A DNA stretch of 64,000 bases from Litorilituus lipolyticus (GTDB taxonomy: Bacteria; Pseudomonadota; Gammaproteobacteria; Enterobacterales; Alteromonadaceae), in NCBI RefSeq assembly GCF_006439335.1, contig NZ_SAWY01000027.1:186001-250000 (forward strand). The letters are read 5' to 3'. Shown here one piece after another: positions 57,529 through 64,000 of this stretch; within the stretch, counting starts at the first letter, position 1; each line of letters begins with the position of its first letter. Under the pieces are notes generated by a model. The model was not told where the DNA came from and searched no databases. It worked only from the letters and a program-made list of their open reading frames with translations. The position numbers were made by a program, and so were the translations under genes.

Positions 57529-58677
57529 ATGTATCAATTAGATTTAATGCAACTGACACCACAGCAGTTTTTAGATGAATACTGGCAGAAAAAGCCAGTA
57601 GTTATTCGCCAAGGGTTTAAAGACTTTGTTGATCCTATTGATGCTAATGAGCTTGCAGGTCTTGCTATGGAAGAAGAGGTGCAGTCTAGGTTAGTGTATA
57701 AAGAAAATGATCAATGGCAGGCAAAATTTGGTCCTTTTGAAAACTATGACCATTTGGGCAATGAAAATTGGTCATTAGTTATTCAAGCCCTAGATAATTT
57801 TTCAGAAGAAGCTGCGTTATTAATTGAACCATTTCGTTTTTTACCTCATTGGCGACTAGATGATCTTATGGCTAGTTTTGCTACACCTGGCGGTAGTGTT
57901 GGTCCACATATTGATAATTATGATGTCTTTATTTGTCAAGGCTCAGGTAAACGTCGTTGGCGAGTAGGAGATAAAGGTCAGCATACCGAATTTGCTGCTC
58001 ATGAAGCTCTGCTACATGTAGAGCCATTTGATGCAATCATTGATGCTGAACTCAATGCTGGCGATATTATTTATATTCCGCCAGGTTTTCCCCATGAGGG
58101 CATTACCCTTGAAACATCGTTAAGCTTCTCTGTAGGTTTTAGAGCAAACTCTTCAATTAGTTTGTTAAGTGGTTTTGCAGATCATTTAATTGATAATGAG
58201 TTAGGTGGCCAGTTGCTAGAAGATCCTAACAGGCAAGTAACTACGAATTCTGGTCAAGTTAGTAATGAAGATTATCAAAGTATTAAAAGCCAGTTGTTAT
58301 CCTTAGTGGACGATGCGGTGTTTAAAACGTTTACTGGTAACTTTTTAACAGCCCCTAAGCATGAACTTGATATTATGTTACCAGATGAGCCTTTTACTAC
58401 CGAGGAAGTGAGCCAATTGCTGACAACTCATGGTATTAAGCGCCTTGGTGGCTTAAGGGCCTTCTATTTTGAAGATACCATCGAGCAAGGACTATGTTAT
58501 GTAAACGGTGAAGAAATGGTTTTTGATGCTGAGGTATCACCCGCAGTTAAGCTTTTATGTGACAACGTTACCTTATACCCTGAATCTTTATCAAAATGGA
58601 GTAATCATGCTGCTTTTGTTGAACTTGTTGCTTCGTTACTAGATCAAGGCTATTGGTATCTTGTAGAAGAAGAGTGA
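57529..58677 (+). CDS. roxA: Ribosomal protein L16 arginine hydroxylase (RoxA/YcfD)
   Basis: JmjC-type Fe(II)/2-oxoglutarate oxygenase hydroxylating an Arg of L16. 382 residues (YcfD 373). Iron ligands H127-x-D129 (GPHIDNYD) and H189 (FPHEG); WQKKPVVIRQGF at the N-terminus and the SVGFRANS segment are conserved; a C-terminal winged-helix-like part follows. It is very close behind ubiV, probably in the same transcript. Its product needs O2, unlike UbiUV. Confidence 0.93.
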   Translation: MYQLDLMQLTPQQFLDEYWQKKPVVIRQGFKDFVDPIDANELAGLAMEEEVQSRLVYKENDQWQAKFGPFENYDHLGNENWSLVIQALDNFSEEAALLIEPFRFLPHWRLDDLMASFATPGGSVGPHIDNYDVFICQGSGKRRWRVGDKGQHTEFAAHEALLHVEPFDAIIDAELNAGDIIYIPPGFPHEGITLETSLSFSVGFRANSSISLLSGFADHLIDNELGGQLLEDPNRQVTTNSGQVSNEDYQSIKSQLLSLVDDAVFKTFTGNFLTAPKHELDIMLPDEPFTTEEVSQLLTTHGIKRLGGLRAFYFEDTIEQGLCYVNGEEMVFDAEVSPAVKLLCDNVTLYPESLSKWSNHAAFVELVASLLDQGYWYLVEEE

Positions 58678-58851
58678 TTATCGGGATAAAGAAACCTCTT
58701 TTATTATGTAATAGTGTCAGTATTTTTTACAAAAACAAAAAGGGTGCATTATATTTTCTTTAAATTTCAATGCTTTAATTGTTGGTATTGTTTTTGCTAA
58801 TAAAGCTTCGGAAATTGTTCATAACTTTTTTATATAATGGAAAATGTAGTA

Positions 58852-59472
58852 ATGAATTTTAAGAATATAAAATTAATGTGCGCCTCTTTATTGTTAATTT
58901 GTAGTAATGCAAGTGCAACATTAATGACTTTTGAAACGCGTGATTTAAATCATGATGCAGTGAATCACGGTATCAATAAACTAGATTATGCTGGTTCTTG
59001 GTTAGCTCAATCTAGTGATATTAACAGCGTAGAATTATTTGATTTCACCATGATTAAATCGGGTAACGATCGTATCTCTCATTTGCAAATTGATTTATCA
59101 ATTGATAGAGATTTAGCTAACTGGTTCTTTGAACTAGGCTTAGATGCTGGTTTTGGCGCTGCTGTTTATTTAGATGGTAACTTAGTGGCTAATCGCACCG
59201 ATGATTTATGGTGGGGATATAATTGGAATAGCAGTGATGTATTCACAGTCGCTTTAAATGGTTTAACCCGTGAAAATAAAGTGGTTGATATTTATTGGGG
59301 TGAGCATTGTTGTAACGGCGCAAGTTCGATTCGTTTTAAAAGTGATGTGAGCGAGTGGAACAACTTATCTTCTACAAACTTAGCAAATGCAAGTATTCCA
59401 GAGCCGACGAGCATAGCATTAATTGCCATGGGGTTGCTTGGTTTGGTAAATCGCAAACGTTTTAGTAAATAA
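58852..59472 (+). CDS. PEP-CTERM sorting domain protein
   Basis: 206 residues from the ATG at 58852 (frame opens at 58837). Signal peptide to about residue 23, a beta-rich body, and a C-terminal sorting tail: IPEPTS, a hydrophobic helix (IALIAMGLLGLV) and a basic end (NRKRFSK). Such proteins are processed by exosortase. A CCNGASSIRF segment with adjacent Cys is unusual. No exosortase or EPS gene is in the window, so it is an orphan substrate here. Confidence 0.85.
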   Translation: MNFKNIKLMCASLLLICSNASATLMTFETRDLNHDAVNHGINKLDYAGSWLAQSSDINSVELFDFTMIKSGNDRISHLQIDLSIDRDLANWFFELGLDAGFGAAVYLDGNLVANRTDDLWWGYNWNSSDVFTVALNGLTRENKVVDIYWGEHCCNGASSIRFKSDVSEWNNLSSTNLANASIPEPTSIALIAMGLLGLVNRKRFSK

Positions 59473-59485
59473 GCGTCTTTTTATT

Positions 59486-59516
59486 ATAAAAAGCCTGCTG
59501 TTGCAGGTTTTTTTTG
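59486..59516 (+). terminator. Intrinsic terminator of the PEP-CTERM gene
   Basis: AAAAAGCCTGC / GCAGGTTTTTT with a TGTT loop, one G-U pair, then T-run. Confidence 0.88.
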
Positions 59517-59588
59517 TCATTTTTATTGCTTGTTTTATTTGAATAAGGATAATGACGCATTGTTTAAATATAAGCTGTTGTGATTTAA

Positions 59589-60290
59589 ATGCGACTAGAT
59601 AAGTTTATTTGTAAAAGCACTGAATTGACCCGTAACGAAGCAAAGAAGCTGCTTAAAAAAGGTTTTGTCTTAGTTAATGGAGAAGTGGCTAAAGATGCAT
59701 CCATGCAAGTTCATGAGAATAATTCGATTACCCTTGATGGTGAAGCGTTAACAGCAAGACAGTCTAGATATCTCATGTTGCATAAAGTCGCTGAAACCAT
59801 TTGTTCTAACGTTGATGAAGTTTACCCATCTGTATTGCATTTTATCGATTTAGATAAAGCCTTTGACCTTCATATTGCAGGGCGCTTAGACGCTGATACC
59901 ACTGGCCTAGTATTAATAACTGATGATGGCAGATGGTCACATAACGTCATTTCTCCGAAAAAAGAGTGTCCTAAGGTGTATCGAGTGTGGCTAAGAGATG
60001 ACATTCTCCCCGAGAGAATTGATGAGCTTACCGCACACTTTAAAGCAGGTATACAACTTCAAGGGGAAGCACAATTAACCCGTCCAGCCATTTTAGTGCA
60101 AGTAGATACTGATGAGGTGTTGTTGACAATTACAGAAGGAAAATACCATCAAGTTAAGCGTATGTTTGCTGCTGTAGGTAATCGAGTTGAAAAGTTGCAT
60201 AGAGAGAAAGTGGGTACGATCGAGTTAGCTGATTTAGCACCAGGAGAATGGCGCTATTTAACAGAAGACGAAGTTGCACAGTTTTTATAA
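59589..60290 (+). CDS. rsuA: 16S rRNA pseudouridine(516) synthase RsuA
   Basis: 233 residues. S4 RNA-binding domain at the N-terminus (MRLDKFICKSTELTRNEAKK), then the catalytic domain with the Asp in GRLDADTTGLVL and KYHQVKRMFAAVGNRV. RsuA type rather than RluE/F by length and the ending LAPGEWRYLTEDE. Confidence 0.92.
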   Translation: MRLDKFICKSTELTRNEAKKLLKKGFVLVNGEVAKDASMQVHENNSITLDGEALTARQSRYLMLHKVAETICSNVDEVYPSVLHFIDLDKAFDLHIAGRLDADTTGLVLITDDGRWSHNVISPKKECPKVYRVWLRDDILPERIDELTAHFKAGIQLQGEAQLTRPAILVQVDTDEVLLTITEGKYHQVKRMFAAVGNRVEKLHREKVGTIELADLAPGEWRYLTEDEVAQFL

Positions 60291-60345
60291 GTATATTGTT
60301 CTTTATCGTGTGTGGGAGTGTGCTGCCTCTTTAGGTGAAAATGAT

Positions 60346-60666
60346 CTAGGTAAAGTGCATTTCCAACATTACCATTAACATTGTTTCTGAAAAATTTTCT
60401 AGACCTATTTCTGATGATGTTTCCACATTGCCTGTTTTATCTCCTACGGCAATGCTGATGTAGTCTGGCTTTTCATCATGTAATAAAAAGACTATTTTTT
60501 TATTTTGTGCAGGGCACTCGATAGTAATGGCGTCACTATTCATACCTTGTTGTCTCAAAGCTTTATCCATAATACCTATGATAGTATCAATGTGAGGATG
60601 TTTTTGATACAAACTATCATTTGAGCGTGCGATGATTTCGGATACTGTTTTTAAAGGTTCTCTCAT
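60346..60666 (-). CDS. Hypothetical protein
   Basis: 106 residues, not recognised. Helical N-terminal half (LKTVSEIIARSN ... IIGIMDKALRQQGM), then a beta-rich half with KKIVFLLHDEKPDYISIAVG. No signal peptide. It lies on the reverse strand 169 nt beyond the hydroxyproline-type operon and may be independent. Confidence 0.6.
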   Translation of the reverse strand: MREPLKTVSEIIARSNDSLYQKHPHIDTIIGIMDKALRQQGMNSDAITIECPAQNKKIVFLLHDEKPDYISIAVGDKTGNVETSSEIGLENFSETMLMVMLEMHFT

Positions 60667-60786
60667 TTTTATACTTCATTTTTGCAAAGAAAGAGTTAAG
60701 TCGACATCATTACACGGATAGACAAGAAGTGCATCTGCTCTGAGAGGTTTTCTAGGATAAAGTCAATATTATGGTTTGATGATGAT

Positions 60787-60817
60787 AACACAGCCTAGGA
60801 TATGACTAAGCTGTGTT
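60787..60817. terminator. Hairpin downstream of the pyrroline-2-carboxylate reductase gene
   Basis: AACACAGC / GCTGTGTT 8-bp stem plus partial inner pairing. The T-run is on the + side only (TTTT), so termination of the reverse-strand operon is doubtful. Confidence 0.35.
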
Positions 60818-60834
60818 TTATGCAAAGGTAGTGA

Positions 60835-61782
60835 TTAACTACAGCGTTGATACACTTGGTATGCTGCAACTAAATCACTAATTGCGGTGCCTACAGACTT
60901 AAACAGGGTAATTTCATCAGCGGATTGACGTAATAGTTCTGGCTTTCTACACATGTCTGCTAATTCACCGATAATGTCTTCAGCCTTGAACACACCTTCA
61001 CTCATAGGAATAAGTAATTCACCGGCTTCATTAAGGGTATTTGTTAAGCTATCTACAAAAACACGTGCGCGAAGAATTGACGTTGTATCACATTCTCTTG
61101 CACTGGCAACATGGTTACCTAAACAATCTATATGACAACCTGGCTTGATTAATTCGCCATTAAAAAGTGGTATTTTTGACCCTGTTGCGCAGCAAATTAT
61201 ATCAGCTTGCATACACTCTTCATCAACAGTTGTGCTTGCGACGAACTCTACTTGAGGGTAATGAGCAGACATCTCTTCGATGATATTATTTACTTTAGAT
61301 AAGCTTCTGCCCCAAATGGTAACTTTGCTAATATCTCTCACGCTTAAATGCGCATGAATAATATAAGTTGATAAATTACCTGTACCAAAGAGCATAAGGT
61401 GGCGGCTATTTTCTCGTGAGAGCAATTGGCTTGCTAAAGCAGAAATGGCAGCTGTTCTCCAATAAGTAATACTTGTTCCATCAACCAATGCCAATGGTTC
61501 ACCTGTTTGACGTTTAAAAAGCATAACTTTAGAGAATAAACCTGGAAGGTCATATTTTTCAGCATTGTCTGGAAAATAGGTAAAAGCTTTATTACCTATG
61601 ACGTCTTCATTCCAAGATGGTAGAAGAGCAAAAGCATCATGGCTGCTTTTATCTTCGGGTGCTAACAAGTGTACTTGGCGTTGTGGCATATGAAACGGTT
61701 TGCTAAAGCTGTCTTTTAATAAAGGAACTAAGTCAGCAAAATTTAATGATTGATGTACTTGTTCTGCACTAATTACTTTCAT
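60835..61782 (-). CDS. lhpI: Delta1-pyrroline-2-carboxylate reductase (ornithine cyclodeaminase/mu-crystallin family)
   Basis: 315 residues. NAD(P)-binding Rossmann segment LFGTGNLSTYII near residue 130, typical N-terminus and the DCLGNHVASARECD segment. The family includes ornithine cyclodeaminase, but the neighbour (a 3-hydroxyproline-type dehydratase) makes the reductase that turns pyrroline-2-carboxylate into L-proline the better call. Third gene of the operon, 85 nt after the M24 peptidase. Confidence 0.8.
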   Translation of the reverse strand: MKVISAEQVHQSLNFADLVPLLKDSFSKPFHMPQRQVHLLAPEDKSSHDAFALLPSWNEDVIGNKAFTYFPDNAEKYDLPGLFSKVMLFKRQTGEPLALVDGTSITYWRTAAISALASQLLSRENSRHLMLFGTGNLSTYIIHAHLSVRDISKVTIWGRSLSKVNNIIEEMSAHYPQVEFVASTTVDEECMQADIICCATGSKIPLFNGELIKPGCHIDCLGNHVASARECDTTSILRARVFVDSLTNTLNEAGELLIPMSEGVFKAEDIIGELADMCRKPELLRQSADEITLFKSVGTAISDLVAAYQVYQRCS

Positions 61783-61867
61783 TTTCTTCTCTTATAACTT
61801 CAGGAAATAATGACGAACAATTATAGATATTTTCGTTCGTCATATTAGGTATGTGTGGTTCTATGTT

Positions 61868-62947
61868 TTACAGTACAGTGAGTGCTTTTGGTGATTGCGT
61901 AATGATTTCAAGACCATGCTCGTTAAGTACCACGTCGTCTTCTATTCTAATACCACCCCAACCAGGGATGTAGATACCAGGTTCAATAGTGACCACGCAG
62001 CCTAATTCCATTTCATAATGGCAATCAGGTCCTAAGAAAGGCTGTTCATGAAGCTGCAGGCCAACACCGTGACCTAAACCTTCACCGGCAAATTCTTTAT
62101 ATTTACTTGCCTGTAATATATTGGCTGACTCTTGATAAATAGCATCACCACGAACGCCAGCTTTTACGGCATCAATAGCAGCCTGCTGTGCATTTTGTAC
62201 TAGTTGGTAAATTTCACGTTGTTGTTCACTTGCTTCACCAAAAATAAAGGTTCTTGTCATATCGGAGCGGTAGCCATTTATTACCGCACCAAAATCTATC
62301 AAGATAATATCGCCATGATTTAGCGCTCTAGATGAAGGCACACCATGGGGCATAGCACTACGTTCACCAAAGAGTAAAATTGTCGCAAAAGATAACTCTT
62401 CTGAGCCAAGCTTTGCCATTTGATAATCTAGCTCATTGGCGAGTTCTTTCTCTGTAATGCCTACTTTTACAAGAGGCAATATATTTGCTAAGGCTTGATC
62501 GGCAATAGCTGCGGCTTGACGAATAGCATTGAGTTCTTCGGAATTTTTAACACGCCTTAGCTTCTCAACACTTTGATAAATTGGTGTGAATTCAGTAATT
62601 CCTTGAGCTGCAATTGCTTGTTTAACATCATGCCATTGAGCTACAGTAACTTGCTCACACTCAAAGCTAACTGACTGACAGCTATCTTTTATGATGATTT
62701 CAGTAAGTAATGAGGCTAATGACTGATTAGCTCTATCGCGAGAAATGACAATATAGTCATGTGCTTCTTTTTCTGCTTGTTCAACATAGCGATAATCAGT
62801 GATTAAGTAGTTTGCTTTATCTGTTAATAGTACTGTCGCAGCATGGCCAGTAAAGCCAGATAAATAGCTAATACTGATATCACTGAATATTATCATTGCA
62901 GTATGTGGCGTTGATAATACTTGTTGGCGTAAACGTTCAGTTGTCAT
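61868..62947 (-). CDS. M24 family Xaa-Pro peptidase
   Basis: 359 residues, creatinase/aminopeptidase P fold. All five metal ligands are visible: two Asp in LIDFGAVINGYRSDMTRTF, His in GEGLGHGVGLQLHE, Glu in TIEPGIYIPG and Glu in GIRIEDDV. Xaa-Pro dipeptidase or aminopeptidase activity is expected; in this operon it could free proline or hydroxyproline from collagen-like peptides (inference). It is 48 nt downstream of the dehydratase. Confidence 0.88.
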   Translation of the reverse strand: MTTERLRQQVLSTPHTAMIIFSDISISYLSGFTGHAATVLLTDKANYLITDYRYVEQAEKEAHDYIVISRDRANQSLASLLTEIIIKDSCQSVSFECEQVTVAQWHDVKQAIAAQGITEFTPIYQSVEKLRRVKNSEELNAIRQAAAIADQALANILPLVKVGITEKELANELDYQMAKLGSEELSFATILLFGERSAMPHGVPSSRALNHGDIILIDFGAVINGYRSDMTRTFIFGEASEQQREIYQLVQNAQQAAIDAVKAGVRGDAIYQESANILQASKYKEFAGEGLGHGVGLQLHEQPFLGPDCHYEMELGCVVTIEPGIYIPGWGGIRIEDDVVLNEHGLEIITQSPKALTVL

Positions 62948-62995
62948 GTTCTTCCTCTGTTATTTACTTCATAATCTTGGCTTGATAGACAAGAT

Positions 62996-64000
62996 TTATC
63001 TTAGGATAAAGCCATTCTTTAATGGATCGTTTAGGTTGATTAGCCACTGTGCTTTGCCACTGATAAATGCATCACCAGTAACTTGTGGAATAATCGCGTC
63101 AACCCCGGCATAGTTAACTTTTTCAATTGCTTTGACATTGAATTGACTACCTAAAATACTTTCTATATTAATTTCCTCGTTTAATGCCACTTCACCTTTG
63201 GCAACATGAAGCGCAATGCGGCCACTAACACCACTGCCTGTTGGGCTTCTATCAAGCTCTCCATCAGCAAAGATACAAACATTCCTACTGTGAATACCTT
63301 CGTTTGGCGATTCATCAATAAATATAACTCCGTATAAGAAGCTTAAATCTTCTTCTAATGGGTGAACAATGGGAGTCGCTTCCATGACTGCGGCTTTTAT
63401 TCTACGACCATAGTCAATCAACTTTTCATGTTGATTTGGCTCTAAACTAAGACCCAACGGCTTTGCTTGTACATAGGCATAAAAAGCACCGCCAAAGGCG
63501 ATGTCATAATTCAATTCACCGATACCCGCTACATTGATCTGTTGATTAAGCACAGGCACAAAAGAGGGCACACAGTTGAAGGTAACATGAGTCACAATAT
63601 TCCCTTTAGCGAAAGCTTTTGCGAAAATTTGCCCGCATGGTACGTCAATAACGACAGAGGTTACTTCACCTGTTTGCGCAACAACTCCTGACTCTACTGC
63701 ACACTTAGTTAGTGCAATAACTGCATGGCCACACATAGTGCTATAACCTTCATTGTGAATAAATATAGCACCAAAATGACTGTCGGCTTTTTCGGCTTCT
63801 GTGATGATAGCGCCATACATATCTGCATGACCTCTTGGTTCAAACATTAGCGCAGTACGTAAATCATCATAATTTTCCTGACAATCTCGACGCTTTGCTA
63901 ATATAGAGTCACCTTTTAGTTTAGGGAAACCACTAGTTATAATGCGTAATGGTTCACCGCCAGTATGACATTCAAGGGTATTGATGCTAATAAACTGCTC
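62996..64000 (-). CDS. Trans-3-hydroxy-L-proline dehydratase (proline racemase superfamily), 5' end outside window
   Basis: 334 residues visible; the frame is open at the right edge, so only about 10 N-terminal residues should be missing. First active-site region STMCGHA keeps Cys (codon 63731-63733). The second, DRSPTGSGV, has Thr (codon 63239-63241) where racemases and epimerases have Cys. Cys/Thr is the pattern of trans-3-hydroxy-L-proline dehydratase (human L3HYPDH type). The ECHTGGEPLRI start is also family-like. Proline racemase is excluded by the Thr; other dehydratases are not fully excluded. Confidence 0.85.
   Translation of the reverse strand, partial: EQFISINTLECHTGGEPLRIITSGFPKLKGDSILAKRRDCQENYDDLRTALMFEPRGHADMYGAIITEAEKADSHFGAIFIHNEGYSTMCGHAVIALTKCAVESGVVAQTGEVTSVVIDVPCGQIFAKAFAKGNIVTHVTFNCVPSFVPVLNQQINVAGIGELNYDIAFGGAFYAYVQAKPLGLSLEPNQHEKLIDYGRRIKAAVMEATPIVHPLEEDLSFLYGVIFIDESPNEGIHSRNVCIFADGELDRSPTGSGVSGRIALHVAKGEVALNEEINIESILGSQFNVKAIEKVNYAGVDAIIPQVTGDAFISGKAQWLINLNDPLKNGFILR

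Noticed and set aside
1-64000. tRNA, rRNA, insertion sequences, prophage, CRISPR
   Set aside because: None was seen on reading intergenic regions on both strands; no transposase, integrase or phage-like protein occurs among the open frames.

Overview
The window is AT-rich chromosomal DNA from a marine gammaproteobacterium, most likely an Alteromonadales member close to Colwellia or Thalassotalea. This rests on the protein sequences and on gene order: nusA-infB-rbfA-truB-rpsO-pnp-nlpI, sdhCDAB-sucABCD with divergent gltA, ruvC..ruvAB, msbA-lpxK-ycaR-kdsB and ubiT/ubiUV. No rRNA, tRNA, CRISPR array, insertion sequence or phage gene was recognised.

Layout. 1-9.6 kb: transcription, translation and RNA-decay block (nusA, cut by the left edge, then infB, rbfA, truB, rpsO, pnp, nlpI), with strong intrinsic terminators and several long imperfect palindromes between genes. 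9.6-14.2 kb: a predicted HExxH metalloprotease next to nlpI, a small unknown gene, and a sulfur-transfer locus in which the cysteine desulfurase CsdA is fused to its acceptor CsdE, with tcdA/csdL convergent. 14.4-26.3 kb: TCA-cycle block with gltA divergent from sdhCDAB-sucABCD. The control region carries a good sigma70-type promoter, a perfect 14-bp hairpin and ArcA-box-like sequences; SucB has two lipoyl domains.

26.3-40.9 kb is the accessory part. It holds a decayed reading frame behind a DUF4250 gene, solute-binding-protein genes without transporters, a CPBP membrane protease, a DUF2785 protein, small unknown proteins, a chemoreceptor fragment lacking its signalling half, and a patatin-like lipase. 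In the middle lies a conserved operon for tRNA modification and dNTP hydrolysis (cmoA-cmoB-dgt). It ends with a 963-residue diguanylate cyclase that has three tandem periplasmic binding domains.

40.9-54.6 kb: aspS, ruvC, a DUF418 membrane protein sitting between ruvC and ruvAB, DUF2062, comEC, and the lipid A/LPS set msbA-lpxK-ycaR-kdsB. 54.6-60.3 kb: the oxygen-independent ubiquinone genes ubiT and ubiUV, divergent from a promoter region with two FNR-type sites, followed by the ribosomal oxygenase roxA, an orphan PEP-CTERM protein and rsuA. 60.3-64 kb: a reverse-strand operon, cut by the right edge, that looks like a catabolic module for trans-3-hydroxy-L-proline (dehydratase, M24 peptidase, pyrroline-2-carboxylate reductase).

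Most of the window is conserved housekeeping. The least routine parts are the two-FNR-site ubiT/ubiU promoter region, the nlpI-linked metalloprotease, the triple-sensor diguanylate cyclase, the hydroxyproline module, and the palindromic intergenic structures. All functional calls come from reading sequence and family knowledge; no database search was run.
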